Shown in pieces: positions 12,736 to 24,189 of a stretch of DNA of 64,000 nt; the stretch's first letter is position 1; every line of letters begins with the position of its first letter. The stretch spans positions 52,251,891 to 52,315,890 of the forward strand of contig JALGPY010000003.1 in the NCBI GenBank assembly GCA_023055425.1, given 5' to 3'. A program made the translations under genes and the position numbers. The notes beneath the pieces were generated by a model that searched no databases, had not been told where the DNA came from, and saw nothing but the letters and a program-made list of their open reading frames with translations. The DNA comes from Linanthus parryae (Eukaryota > Streptophyta > Magnoliopsida > Ericales > Polemoniaceae).

Positions 12736-15481
12736 TTTATTTTTTTGATAAAGGGACGAGCTTTCATTAAACAGTTAAGGGGGGATCAAACCCAGAATCA
12801 AGATCATTACAGCAAGTAATAAGGGAAATATCAATCTCCCCAACCTTCTATTACATTTCACCCATTTAGCTAGATTATGAGCTCTAACATTACCTGCTCT
12901 AGGAATAAAAGCAATAGAACTATCATATTCAGCTAACAAAGAGGAACAAGCCATAGTTCTTGCTCTCCAGTTCCAGACCCCAGAAGAGGAGGTTGTTATA
13001 GCTTTCACCACCATGAGCGAATCTGACTCCACACAAACATTCTTCCAAGCTTCTGGATCTTTTGGATGGCTAATTCTACTGCTGTGAGCTCACTTTCTAA
13101 AACATTTACCTCATTCCCTTTACAGCTATAAAACCATTCTCCACAAGACCCCGTCACAATTGATTTTCTTACAACCTTCATTTGGAGGACTCCATTTTCC
13201 CATTCCTGGAGATTTCTCTCTTCTCTTATCACCTTGATAGCTATCTTCCTTCTCAGTACCCCTCTGATGCTCATTCCACCTGTGTTCAATATCTAAACAC
13301 AGTGTAAGCCAATTGAACTGATGATTACCAAATCTAGCTGCATTCCTAGCAAGCCAAACTTTCTCCAAAATAATAGCACTGATTGATTTTAAATCTTCTT
13401 TATCCACTGAGGCTTTAACTATCTCAGAATCTGTACTGTAGAAGTAACTAATCCACTCTTCCAAGTTTGTAAAAGGAAGCTGGTTTGTATAAATAGAGCA
13501 GAATCTAAACCAGATCCTACTTATTAAATGGCACTGGAAGAGCACATGAATCCCAGATTATATTTCAGATTGGCAGAAGCTGCATTTATTTCCTTCCTCT
13601 GCTACCACACTATGATCAGACTGGATAGGCAGACAACCACTGACAATTCTCCAGATTAAGAATTTCAATCTATTATGCATATTTGCTTTCCAAATCCAAT
13701 TCCAGTTGAAAGAAGTACCTTGACTTTGAGGATGGAGGAGGAATTTATAAGCAACTTTGGTATTCACCACTCCTTTACTTGCATTTTTCCAAGCCTAGCT
13801 ATATTTAACTTGTCTCTTGGGAAATTTTAGTTTGTTGAATAGCTTCTTTTTCCTCCATAGTAAACAATCTATCCAACATTTGAGAATTCCAGGTTTTGGT
13901 GGCCCAATCTATCAGCTCTGTGACCATCTTTGGAGCTCTCCACAGGTCATCAGGGGGTAGGGGCTTGGCAAGCTCCAAATTTGGCACCGAGGGGTGCAGC
14001 CAAATGTGTATCTCTTCACCATTACCAACAATTTATGGGCATCTTTTCAAAGACATCTCTAGGTTTAAGCATACCTTTCCAGAAAGAAAGAGTCTGTACT
14101 TTTACCTTCAATTCTGCAGAAACCAATAGCATACCTTTCCAGAAGAAATCAATAGTATGACGGTACTTTCTGGTGTGGAGCTGAATCCAAATGCTATCTT
14201 CCTGACACCACAACTTCCTAACTCCAATGCCACCACACGTTTAAGACAATCCCAACTTTTAAAATGTCTTTTCCTTTTTTCCTTGCTACTTCCCCACCAG
14301 AACCTTGCACATATTGTGTCCATCTTCTCATGCAAACATTTTGGTAATAAAAAGACAGACATTGCATATGAAGCTTGTGAGCTCAAGATACTAGTAATAA
14401 TCACCTGTCTTCCAGCATAGGACAACAACTTAGACTTCCAACCATCTACCCTCTTTTCCATTTTCAAGAGCATTTTGCAGATCTTTGCTTTTGGCTCTAG
14501 AAAAGAACATAGGCAAACCCAAATATATGGCCTTTTTATCCCCCTTCTTTAACTGGAGCAGACTCCTGATATCCTTCTGCCTTTGCTTTGGAGTATTATT
14601 GCTAAAAAATTAGAAGATTGGCTCTATTGATCTTCTGTCCTGAGCACTCAGAATAAAGTTTGAGAAAAAATCAAATTGAGTAGGTTCTGTGAGATTTTCT
14701 CTACCAAGCAGCACTTGATCATCAGCATACATCAAATGTTCAAGATGATCACATTACTTACCCAGCTTCAGACCTTTAATCAGACCATCAGAAAGTGTAA
14801 ATTTGAGGATTCTTGATAACACATCAGCACAAAGAATAAGAACTGGAGGGGAAAGGGGGTCCCCTTGTCTGATCCCACAAGTAGGGACAATTCTTCCCAC
14901 TGGACTTCCATTAATGAGGATAGCAAAGTAGGTAGAGCTGATGCAAGCTTTCATAAGAGAGATAAATCTAGGGGGAAGGCCTACCCATTTAAGCAGATTG
15001 AGGATGAAATCCCACTCCAGTCTATCATATGCCTTCTCCATATCAATCTTCATAGCCATCATCCCTTGCTTCCCTTTCTTCTTAGCAATAGTATGAAGGC
15101 TTTCATGCAATAAAATGTTATTTTCTTGTATGTTTCTCCCTTTCACAAAAACAGCTTGCTTTGGACTAATGATATTTGGGAGGAGGGGAGCAAGTCTAGC
15201 AGCCAAAATTTTAGCGATTACCTTATACACTATGTTACAGAGGCTTATGGGTCTAAATTGACTCACTTTTACAACACCTTGACCCTTGGGGATCAAAGTG
15301 ATGAAAGTAGCATTGATATCCTTACCCATCTCACGAGTTTCAAAAAACTTCTGCACCACTTCGCAAAATTCGTTTCCAACTAAAGGCCAAAAGGATTTGA
15401 AGAAATCCACAGGGAGTCCATCTGGACATGGGTTTTTAAAACTACTCATAGTAAAAAGAATATCATATATCTCTTCATATC
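12736..15481 (-). mobile_element. 5'-truncated L1-type LINE (RT, zf-RVT, RNase H)
   Basis: Minus-strand frames encode, in order, reverse transcriptase (start near 15449: LIPKGQG, FRPISLCN, KIDMEKAYDRLEWDF, GIRQGDPLSP, then YADDQVLLG near 14720), thumb/connection (WKSKLLSYAGRQVIITS), zinc-binding RVT domain (FLIWRIVSGCLP..CSFCQSEI) and RNase H (CDGVLW, SELTAVELAIQ, LESDSLMVV, AHNLAKW). Frameshifts separate the blocks, so it is inactive. Endonuclease and ORF1 are absent (5' truncation). A perfect 18-bp target duplication flanks it at 12718-12735 and 15482-15499, fixing both ends. The insertion lies inside the Tourist-like element. Confidence 0.92.
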
Positions 15482-15735
15482 TGTTTCATATCTGTTTTAG
15501 ATACAGCGGCGAAGCTCTCTCTGTGTGACCTGTTTTTATCCGATTCAGTATATGTAAGAGTGTAATTTTACCAAAAGACATAAATGCCCTTAAACATAAA
15601 GTAACTACTAATGCTGTTTTGGAGGCTAGTTTATAATTTGAGAGACAAGTGGGGACTTTATCTTGAGAGTTGTGTTTGTGTCAATTGATATTTTTTTTAC
15701 ATACGTGTCACACAACTGACTAGTAGTAATTGATA

Positions 15736-15736
<1 letters not shown>

Positions 15737-15832
<96 letters not shown>
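15737..15832. repeat. (TTA)n microsatellite, about 32 units
   Basis: Uninterrupted ATT/TTA repeat of about 96 bp within the Tourist-like element. Confidence 0.95.
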
Positions 15833-16962
15833 TCTTTGGGGGCAGTCTGTACTATCATAAAATAGGAGGGTAGTTTATGTCTTTATCAGAACATGTCGTA
15901 TTTGTGAATTGTGATTTTCGTTTTTTTAATTGAATTTTCACTTTCAGTTTTCTTTTTTAAAGTTTACACTAACCACACAAGAAAAAAATTAGTGCATTTT
16001 CTTTTCAATTTCCAACAACCACCAAAAACAAGAAAGAAAATAGTTTTCTTCTCCGTTTCTTTTCTTTTCTTTTCTTTATGTTTTTTCTCTCATTTTCATT
16101 TTCCAAGAACCAAACAGGGCCTAAGTTTTTTGTTTATTGCAGTTTTGGGACTTTCCTTCCCAGGATGATATCTTGAACATAGATCAGTTTTGGACATTTC
16201 AAGAGAAGGCGGCGGCGGATTCCAGCTATTTGAGGAGTCTGAAGACAGTGAAGTTCTTTAGGTTTTGGGATTACCGTGAAGTTGCTTCTCCGTTTGTGCC
16301 ATTTGTGCTGAAGAATGCCAAGCTATTAAAAGAGTTGAATATTTATTTGCAAGTAGAAAAATGTTTCCACATGGCCTATCCAACAGAAGTCATCCAAACA
16401 TCTAGAAAGCTTAAAAGGCTTTCAAAGATCCTCTCCTGTTGCAAAAGTTATGGTTTACCTGTGAAACTAATTATGAAGTGGTAATTTCATGGGCTGTAAC
16501 TTACAGGTGAGAGAGAGAGATGTTTTCAGGGGGGAAAACTTGCTCAAATTTATGCCTCGCCCTTTGTTTACAGGATACTTGTAGTCATACCTACCTGTTT
16601 TTGATCACAGTACGTAGATATCTAATTGTGTGTGCACTGTGGATTTATGTTGCTTTAGTAGTAATAATACTCAGTTACAAAGTTCACCTATTAATTCCGG
16701 TACCATATAATGATATCTGCATAATGGAGAAAGGGCTGTTCAGGCAATGAAAGTTGTCATTCTCAAGGAAAATTTACCTCAAAGGAGTCGAAAGTGGAAG
16801 ATTGCTAGCTGTATTTGATAAGTTGATATTTATTGATGCATTTGTTGTTTGCCATAAGGGTGATTTCTATTTGCCAATCTTTTAAAATGTCAGTTAAAAG
16901 TAGAGCTGGGAATTGATTATTCCTTCATTTACCATATTCATTTTGGATATGCAAATGGGTGC

Positions 16963-17045
16963 TGGCTCAGTGGTAGAGCACTCGAAGCTCCTGCATGAGA
17001 TCCCGGTATCGAACCCGGCTATATGATGTTATTCTCAAAAAATAA
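16963..17045 (+). mobile_element. tRNA-derived SINE, short
   Basis: The head looks like a tRNA gene: an A box (TGGCTCAGTGGTAGAGCAC) and a B box-like GGTATCGAACCC with tRNA-like spacing, but there is no proper acceptor stem. A short A-rich tail (ctcaaaaaataaaaaa) follows. The flanks tttggatatg and ttcggatatg form a likely target duplication. The same head (gcaaatgggtgct then the A box) occurs inverted at about 22615-22657. Confidence 0.65.
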
Positions 17046-17049
17046 AAAA

Positions 17050-17825
17050 TCCAATTCGGATATGGGAAATGAATATAATACGAATTTCTGCTGTTCTAGC
17101 ATGGAAAAACTCGGCAAAGTGATCCGTTGAAGGAGTTGTCGGTGTCTTCCCCTAAGGATGACCTACGGCTCAAAGAAGCTTATTTAGTTTCTCAATAACT
17201 CAAAGAATTAGAACGGGAGATGAAAATACCTCTGGGATCTCATTGTTTGATTGAATACTAAAAGTCATTTGTATTGGATTATTTGATTTTAACATTTAAG
17301 AGAATAGTTTTTGGCAGTATTTTTGCATTATGTTATTATTATGCATAGTTGTCTGTTATTCCACATAGTAGTGGATCCGGTGTGTAGAGTCTACCTTACA
17401 CACAGAATATCATATCTTTGGTTCTTGTGGAATGAAAGTTGTGAGTTCACAATCTAGATGGAATTAGACAAACTATCGGAACGATTGCAACACATTGTTT
17501 TAGTAGGTATGTCTTGGCTACAGGAAACGGTATAGTTCATACTATAGTTTCTACTCAATGTGGTGGTATACTTTGTGTATATTGAATAGGACCAAGTTGA
17601 GATCATTGTCTTTGTATTGGAATAATAAGACAAGCTACATCTCATCGTTATTATGATTACTCTTAATCCTTAGATAGTCAATGTGCACATGTATTTAGTA
17701 GTTATTGCTTTGACAAGTCAAGAGAGTGAGATTCCTATAGAGTCAATAACCTCTACAAGTTATGAAGGGCTAGAGAGGGTTCAAACATAAAGGCTTAAAA
17801 AAATAGTTTATTACAAATCAAATTT
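17050..17825. other. gene-free stretch
   Basis: No supported coding region, RNA or bounded repeat; only short stop-interrupted frames. Confidence 0.35.
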
Positions 17826-17829
17826 TGTT

Positions 17830-18766
17830 GTGCCTCTAATACGGGCATAAACCAAATTATGAAAGAATGAATTAAAAATGGGGTATATTTATTAAAATGA
17901 AAGAACTAAACATTTAAATGATTATCTGTGTTGTCCCGCTAAGCCAAACTCTCATAATCTAGACCTGTGGTGAAGAAAACGAAAAGAGGACACCACAGTT
18001 TCCAAAATCAGGAATAAATACTAAGCAAATAAACACCCAATCATGTAAAATGATGATGAGGCATAATTTATAAAAAAGTAGACAACTTGTATGTAATGAT
18101 TTAACTTTGCACATAGCGGAAATAAAGTTTGACACATACAAGAAATTAAGAGTGATTCCAATTTCATTGTACTTTTTCAAAACATGTTCATTATCCAAGT
18201 AAGGGAGTTCCGAAATCTCCTATTCCTTCATTTCTCAATTAATAGACGTTAAGTCCCAAAAATCACATTGAAATTTGTTGATGCGGGGGACAGAACCAAC
18301 CACTTCGCAAGCATCCAGGATCTTAAGTGTCGACACCTCCTTCAGACTTCTTGCGGCCAGAAGGGTGAGTACAAGGAGCGATCAGGGGCATTGCAACCGG
18401 ATTAAATAACACTAACTGGCCGAGTGACCGTAGTCTACACAACCAAGCCCATAATAACCATGTAACAACCCCGCACAACTCTTTCACTTTAAGTTATCAT
18501 CAATTTTTAGATTATTGTGATGTTTTCAGGAGAATGTTTGGAATAAGATGTTCAAGTAGCACATATTTCACATAACACATAAATCCACTTTGATACAAGA
18601 AGAGAAAGATTAATTGACGCGAATGGGGATAGGCACGCTAGGCCTGAAATGTTTACTCACCTCGAGTCGAACTCGCCAACCAACGAGAATCACCCCTAGC
18701 AGTGGACGTATCTCTCGTCCGAGAAATTTCCACCTACAATTTATAGATAATTTTGGGGGTGTTACA
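17830..18766. repeat. dispersed repeat, copy B (ends GGGGGTGTTACA)
   Basis: Related in direct orientation to 4710-5730 through several conserved blocks (aagtgtcgacacc, agacttcttgcgg, ccgtagtcta, ggcacgctaggcctg). Its right end reads GGGGGTGTTACA, the reverse complement of the start of copy A. This leaves open whether the family has inverted ends or whether the string is an LTR boundary. Divergence between the copies is high, so these are old insertions. Confidence 0.5.
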
Positions 18767-19299
18767 GACACAATCAGTATAATCCTGTTCACCCTCATGT
18801 TAACTCCTTCAACACCCTTTGGCTTGGCTGTCTCAGAGGATTCGGTGTCTTCAATTTCCCATGTATCTTCCCCGTTCATTCCCCCTTCAATATAGTTTGG
18901 TTCTTCAAACTTAGGTCATTGTCTTGATCATCTCCCAACGGGTTGTCTATGATAGCAGTCTTCTTCGCGTTGTTGTTTCCCTCGGTCTATATACCGATAC
19001 TATTTGCATCCATGTCACTGCCCCAATTACAATCTCCAACAAGTCCTTCTTTCAATTTCAAAAAAAAAAAAAAAAAAAACAAGTCCTTCTTTCCCTTTAC
19101 TATCTCAAAATAATCGGATCTCTTTTTTATTTGTTTCAGGATAGGAGGGTGGTATAGAAAACAATCGCTGAATCCTAGTTCTCTTTGCTTATTTTCCTAT
19201 CTTGATACTTCATTGCAACTTCCGCTATCTCGTGTGATTCTCCCACATCACTGACATATTTTCGGGACTCTCTCGTACTTGAAATCGAGCTATGTCCTC

Positions 19300-19640
19300 T
19301 CACCTTTGGTTTGTATGTGAGGAAAGGGGTTCACTAATTGATGTTCTTACACGGACCATAACATAGTTGCTTCTGTCTTCACGTTCCACCCGTGGGTCTG
19401 AATCAAGAACTTCCCCTGCATTGGCCCCAACTCTTCTTATCGAGTCCTCATTAAATAGAAGGAGAGGAAGGTTCCATATTTGGATCCGAACGTCGAAGTC
19501 ATCAAATGAGACTTCTGAAGTGTCGTTACCTAGCTTCGATGTTTTGAGCATTAAAATGTTCTCATCGAAGATCCACTATCCCCCGGAGGTGATCATATTA
19601 AAGAAATCCCTATCTAGGAATCTGAAGATGAACTCATAGA
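19300..19640 (-). pseudogene. L1 LINE ORF1 fragment (DUF4283/zf-CCHC_4-like)
   Basis: The minus-strand frame shows the conserved plant L1 ORF1 arrangement: FRFLDRDFFNMI, then GG.WIFDENILML, then VRIQIWNLPLLLFNEDSI followed by GEVL and VRVRTSISEPL. Such proteins bind the LINE RNA. A stop interrupts the GG.W block, so it is dead. The low-coordinate side has a Glu/Ser-rich frame (about 18770-18880) that may be the ORF1 C-terminus, separated by a poly-A tract (19060-19079) that sits inside a short duplicated phrase. Confidence 0.7.
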
Positions 19641-19649
19641 TACTAATCT

Positions 19650-20599
19650 CTTCTCATCAAGAACGAATTCTCCAAAAGAGGCCTCTCATGGCTCTTACAT
19701 AAATCTCACATTCTGTTGCAAAAAAGAGCCAATGAAACAGGCACAAAATTTTCTTCAGCTACATTGCAGTATTCATCCCCGAAGCAGTTCTCTTTGGATT
19801 CCTTCGCAGAGTATGGTTATTTCTTATTCACTTGTAATCCATCCATGGCGCCGTCAGTTGACCGTCTAGGGTTTATTTCACGTACTCGTAACTAACTGCA
19901 TGGAGTTTTGAGAATGCATTGATTGGATAAATGGGGACATTAAGGGGCTCTTTTAAGGAGAACTACCGAAAAGAGCACCACGTGGTGCTCTTTTGGAGCA
20001 CTAAAAAATTGCTCCTTTCAATTACGGGAATGACGACGAAAAGTAGACGAGTTTTATTGAGAAAAATGATATTGCATTAGAACTAGGTGATTTTCAAAGA
20101 AATATAAATTGAACTAAAAAACAAATTAACAGGAAAATAAAAAGAAACTAAAATTTAAATTAAAAAACAAAATTTTAATTAGCGATATATATTGATGCGA
20201 TTTGACAATTTCGAAAATTGGTAATCAACTCTTATAATTAACAAATTACCATATAAACCCACAAACTACTAAATTACCAAAAATTCCTAGAAGTAATACG
20301 GGATATTTCGTCACCCCCTCTTAAAACAAAGCTTCGCCTCCAAAACTTAAAAAACACCTCCGGAGTAGAACCATAATACTGAAATGCAAGTATGCTAGAA
20401 TGATATTCAAATGCACATGAATGACATAATGACTCCAGAGTAAACACACGACAACGAGAATAAACATACGCCATGTTACAAGCTAAGCCCCTTTTGTCAT
20501 TTTTCCTTGACATGCCAATGGCCACAACATCTGGCATTCTATTCTGAGCTCTCGACACACATTTCCAATGTTCACAATCGAACTCAGGTAATATGCTCT
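19650..20599. other. gene-free stretch left of the CACTA element
   Basis: AT-rich, stop-interrupted in all frames. No family recognised. Confidence 0.35.
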
Positions 20600-20925
20600 A
20601 CACACTACCAGAAAAATAGCCTATGCCCACGGAAGTTTTCCCTACATTCGGCTGGTGCGGCTACTACTTTCAATTACCACATGTGTCAGATGTGGCAAAT
20701 AAATTTTTCAATACTCACAAGCAATTTGAAATCCCGTGGGAAACTGACCTTTAGTCGCGGTCAAACTGCTGCCCGTGGGTAAATGTTTTTCCTCACTGCG
20801 TCTACCGTGGGCCTAGATTTTTTTTTTTTTTTAGAGAATGGCCATATAAAAAAAATCATTATCCAAATTTTATAATAAAAATTCTTCCACATTTAGAAAT
20901 CCAGGTTCAACTGTGTCGCCCAAAT

Positions 20926-21210
20926 ATGCTTCCCCTTCGGTGTCTTCTCTCCATCCGATCTCACTTCTCCGATTCTCCCCTCCTCATGGCGGCGACCATA
21001 GAAGACGAAATCGCAACCACTCATATCGGCGACGCCATCGCCATGTTGATTGAATCTTGGTGCCACTACTTAAGGCCTACCAACAACTTCCTCACGCTCG
21101 ATTGCTCGGTTCCTCTCTCACACCAGTCGAAGCGTCTACCACCACTTGCAGAGGTGACTCTCTCTTTAACTCTGTTATCAGACGATTTTGTAATTGATCT
21201 ATATGTTTAA
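20926..21210 (+). CDS. possible cargo/first exon inside the CACTA element
   Basis: An open frame of 94 codons, GC-richer than its surroundings, just inside the left subterminal repeats. It begins MLPLRCLLSIRSH; a second ATG is at 20986. A GT donor-like gtgact lies near 21152 (..ACCACTTGCAG/AGGTGACT). I do not recognise the protein. It could be a captured host exon or the leader exon of a degenerate transposon gene. Confidence 0.3.
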   Translation: MLPLRCLLSIRSHFSDSPLLMAATIEDEIATTHIGDAIAMLIESWCHYLRPTNNFLTLDCSVPLSHQSKRLPPLAEVTLSLTLLSDDFVIDLYV

Positions 21211-21540
21211 GGGAGCGACAGTCATTGTTGTTTGAAATTCTAGGGTTCACAAAAAATTTGGGGTTTGAATCATTGTTCTGGTCAGTATTTTTACTACAGA
21301 ATTGGGGTTAACTTTACATTATTTTCATCTTGGCTATTAACATGATCAGTAAGATCTTGCAAATATCATGTTTTAAGATTTTGTTAGTAGCATCTTTCAA
21401 GATTTTGAGATGGAGCAGGCTATACACCTACATGTTAGCAGCGCAGCAAATGCTTGTTACAACGGATTGTATCTGAAGATCTTTGAAGATTGTCATTAAA
21501 TCGAAGTGTTTATGAACCCTTTTATTATTTTGTTTCAGTA

Positions 21541-21855
21541 CTAGGGGATTGCCCGTGCCCGAGGGCACTACCCCAAAAACACGTTTCATGGCCTATTGTA
21601 ATGTCATAAATAAAATGAGTATGTTCATCTACAAACATGGGCAGAAAACGAAGACAACATAAATAATTGTATTAAATAATAAAGAACAAAGAAAGCCACT
21701 TTTTTATAATTATAATAAAAGAAGTGGGTAGTTAAGTGGGTAGTTAAGTAGTGGGTAGTTAAGTGGGTGGTAGGTGAGATCTAAGGGCTGGGGTTAATTC
21801 AATCTAACGGTCTAAAAGACATTTTAAAGTCAATCGTCCTAATTTATAATATAGA
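21541..21855 (-). mobile_element. non-autonomous Helitron nested in the CACTA element
   Basis: On the minus strand it begins TCTATATTATAAATTAGG at 21855 and ends CTAG at 21541 after the palindrome GTGCCCTCGGGCAC, the Helitron 3' hairpin. It shares ends and internal phrases with 11813-12183. A short internal tandem (gggtagttaagt, four times, 21725-21765) is present. No coding capacity. Confidence 0.75.
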
Positions 21856-22614
21856 AGCAATATTGGAAGGACGGCGATAAAGATGGATCTTCAATTGTAG
21901 CCGAGATATCAAACTTCGAGTAATTCAGGTAATATACAGAATAGCAGTATGGGAAATAACATTCTTATATCTGAGTTGCTGGTAAAATTCATGATTTCGG
22001 GGTTTAAGGATCAAACTTCTTCGCAAGCTTATGGGCTAGTAAGTAGTCGTCATTTGTTTTCTTTAGGAAGGAAAGGCCTGAGATGAATAAGGGATTAAAC
22101 TTAAGATCAAGAGTAACATTATGCAACTTCAATTTGGTGTTTTGATTACCTGCTAAATACTGAGCATTTTGTGATACTAATATGGTTCATATGAGTATAA
22201 TTTTAATGTTCGTGGGCCGCCATTAATATTTTCCCTACCGATGCTCGAGAAGGTTGTAAGTTATCTTCCTCTTGCTGGTGCATAAAATATCGCCTGCCAT
22301 CCTAGGCAGAGAAATAACAATATAATAGTAGAACTGCACTATTGTTAGCTTTCAGTTCACTTTTTAATGTGAAAAATGAAGTTAGGACTGGTAATCCCAT
22401 CTCTCTCTCAACCTCTTTTATCATAAATTTCTCAATAGCAAAATGGGGTTTTAATTCATGGTGTTCATGTGGTCTTCGTGATTTGCTGCCCTCTGTTCTT
22501 TATACTGTTTTTATTTCAGATAATGCTAGACAAAGGTACACTGTTTAAAGCTACATAGAGGTCTTACTCTCTGTTAATTTAGCTAAATTGATCAGTTGAT
22601 GTAGCATAGACTTT

Positions 22615-22657
22615 AAGCATCAGCTCTCTCTACCACTGAGCTAGCACCCATTTGCAG
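22615..22657 (-). mobile_element. tRNA-derived SINE head fragment
   Basis: The minus strand reads gcaaatgggtgct followed by an A box (AGCTCAGTGGTAGAG), the same head as the SINE at 16963. The B box and tail are not recognisable. Confidence 0.5.
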
Positions 22658-23571
22658 CTTCAAATGTTCTTGGCTTGAAGCTTAATCAAGCCTCGTCATT
22701 CTAACTCTTTTATTATTGATTATCTATATTTTTATTGATTTTCTTAATTTTTTGCATCTTTCAACTAACAGTATACCTATGTGGAATGAAAAGCATCAAG
22801 GTTTAAATGAGCACGTTTAATCCTAGAATGGGCACAAGAAAGTGTTAAATTTGGCCGACGCAGTGTCTGATGAGATGCAAAATATTTTTCTTTGTATACT
22901 TGTGGTTCATCTGTGATGTAGCACCATCTTTAGATTGATTGTTAATCCTCATTGTTTCTCTTTTGCGTGCAGGAATGTTCAATTCTTGTGTAGCTGGCTA
23001 ATGTTATAAGGTCCATTGTACTAGATTTTCGTCAAAGCATCCAAGTCAGACCTACAGGGTGCACAATAGACATCTGCAATGGATTTTTTTCCTCCACTGA
23101 CTAAGAAGTTTTTTTGATAGTTTGATAACATAGAACACATTTTTTCTAGTAATTGTATGTTCCGATTTGTCTTGTATATTCAGATGTGCGAATTTCAAAT
23201 TCTATGAAATGTTAATTTTTTTTTGAGAAGTGAATTTTGATTATTATAGGGACTTTTTAACACATCTATTTTTTTTTTGAAAAATAATTACATTCCTCGC
23301 GTTTGTTAGCTATGACGATAGGTGTATTTGGAACGGGTGCTAAATCCCCGCGGCGAAGTTTTGACTAAGCCCACGACAGCTTTCCCCGCGGTAACTAATG
23401 TGGCAATGTTTTCCTCACGGCAGTTTAATGCAGGCAATCTTTTTGTCACGGCCGACCTCCCCGCGCTTCTTTCCCGTGGACTTACCCGTGGGCAAAACGT
23501 TTCACCACGGGAGTTGACCTTTTCCCCGCATTTCTTAAATGTGTCCTAATGCGCTGTTTGTAGTAGTGACA

Positions 23572-24184
23572 CCAATGTTTTACTCCACCCGGGTAGGCTT
23601 TATGAAGGAACACTCTATTTACTTTCTTAATACTTGTTATAGCACTCAGACCTCACAAACAATGAAGGGAAACACAACTAAAGCAAGAACGAAAGATTTA
23701 CCGTGGTTTGCTAGCAGAATGTATGCTAACTACGTCCACGACGAAGAACGACCTTTATTTATCAAAATGAACAATTACAACCGATTGCATGCTGATCAGA
23801 AACCCCTAAGGGTCCTTTTATAGAGCTCTAGTTTGCCCGAAAAACCGACGTTGAGCAATAATGAAACAACCCAAAAACCCAATCCCCAAAACATGTCATG
23901 CGACCTATGCAGTAGGTTGTGCGACCTCGTGGACACGCGTCGTGCAACCTCATTAATTCTTGAACTCCTGCAGCCTATTTTCCTTGTTAACCTTTGCTCT
24001 TCTTAGCATTTAGTTGTTTGCTTTTTGGTGGTTTTTTCCTTTCAAGGGACAAATCCAACAAATCTTCACCTTGATTTGAATCCTCTCTCCAGGAACAACT
24101 ACTCCTCTTATCATAAATAAATCTTGCCTTCTCTGCATCCAATGTATCTCGTCTCAGAGACTCACGGACTCCAACCAGGTTCGA
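23572..24184. other. stretch between the CACTA element and the Copia remnant
   Basis: Short open frames exist on both strands (for example 23539-23823 plus, 23987-24187 minus) but none is recognised. The 24000-24185 part may be the 3' flank or LTR-proximal end of the Copia remnant on the minus strand. Confidence 0.3.
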
Positions 24185-24189
24185 CATGC

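Larger units (their letters stand above)
12193..16125. mobile_element. PIF/Tourist-like TIR element with nested insertions
   Basis: The left side reads TAA GGCTATGTTTGGTTTGTGGAAAATG (start near 12199); the right side, near 16125, reads the reverse complement of TTAGGCCCTGTTTGGTTCTTGGAAAATG. The ends are thus imperfect inverted repeats flanked by the trinucleotide TAA on both sides. TAA duplications and GGCCCTGTTTGG-like ends are typical of PIF/Harbinger-derived Tourist MITEs. The original element would be around 1.2 kb after removing the L1 insertion. It sits wholly in the last intron of the F-box gene. No transposase is visible. Confidence 0.65.
10186..16484 (+). pseudogene. F-box/LRR FBD-type gene, disrupted
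   Basis: Plant F-box/FBD proteins are substrate receptors of SCF ubiquitin ligases. From ATG 10186 the frame gives an F-box (DIISELPKALTIHIFSLLP, continued in another frame as VKTGSLAKIWQYLW), then ALMLCSCSKVKSFRVRF, then, after the TRIM at 10578-10920, LRR-like sequence (YTNSFFRELSF, WKSLK, ILEGSPALEILDFSF). Exon 1 runs to about 11457. Exon 2 (about 11550-11718) starts EIAKLLVDNVRP. The C-terminal FBD-like exon (about 16141-16484) carries FWTFQEKAAADSS and LKTVKFF. Frameshifts near 10330 and 10400 plus the TRIM make it a pseudogene. The last intron has swollen to about 4.4 kb through nested transposons. Confidence 0.85.
20603..23568. mobile_element. non-autonomous CACTA (En/Spm) element
   Basis: The left end is CACTACCAGAAAAATAG; the right end reads, in reverse complement, CACTACTACAAACAGCG. 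The flanking trinucleotide is ACA on both sides (20600-20602 and 23569-23571), the 3-bp duplication expected of CACTA elements. Subterminal regions (20630-20820 and 23330-23530) are dense in CCCGTGGG/CCACGG-type repeats, the usual transposase-binding architecture. No TNPA/TNPD transposase is seen. The interior carries a GC-richer frame from ATG 20926 to 21210, then a Helitron and a SINE fragment. Confidence 0.92.

Noticed and set aside
16970..17033. A functional tRNA gene
   Set aside because: A and B boxes are recognisable, but the acceptor stem does not pair, the T-arm is imperfect, and an A-rich tail with flanking duplication marks it as a SINE.
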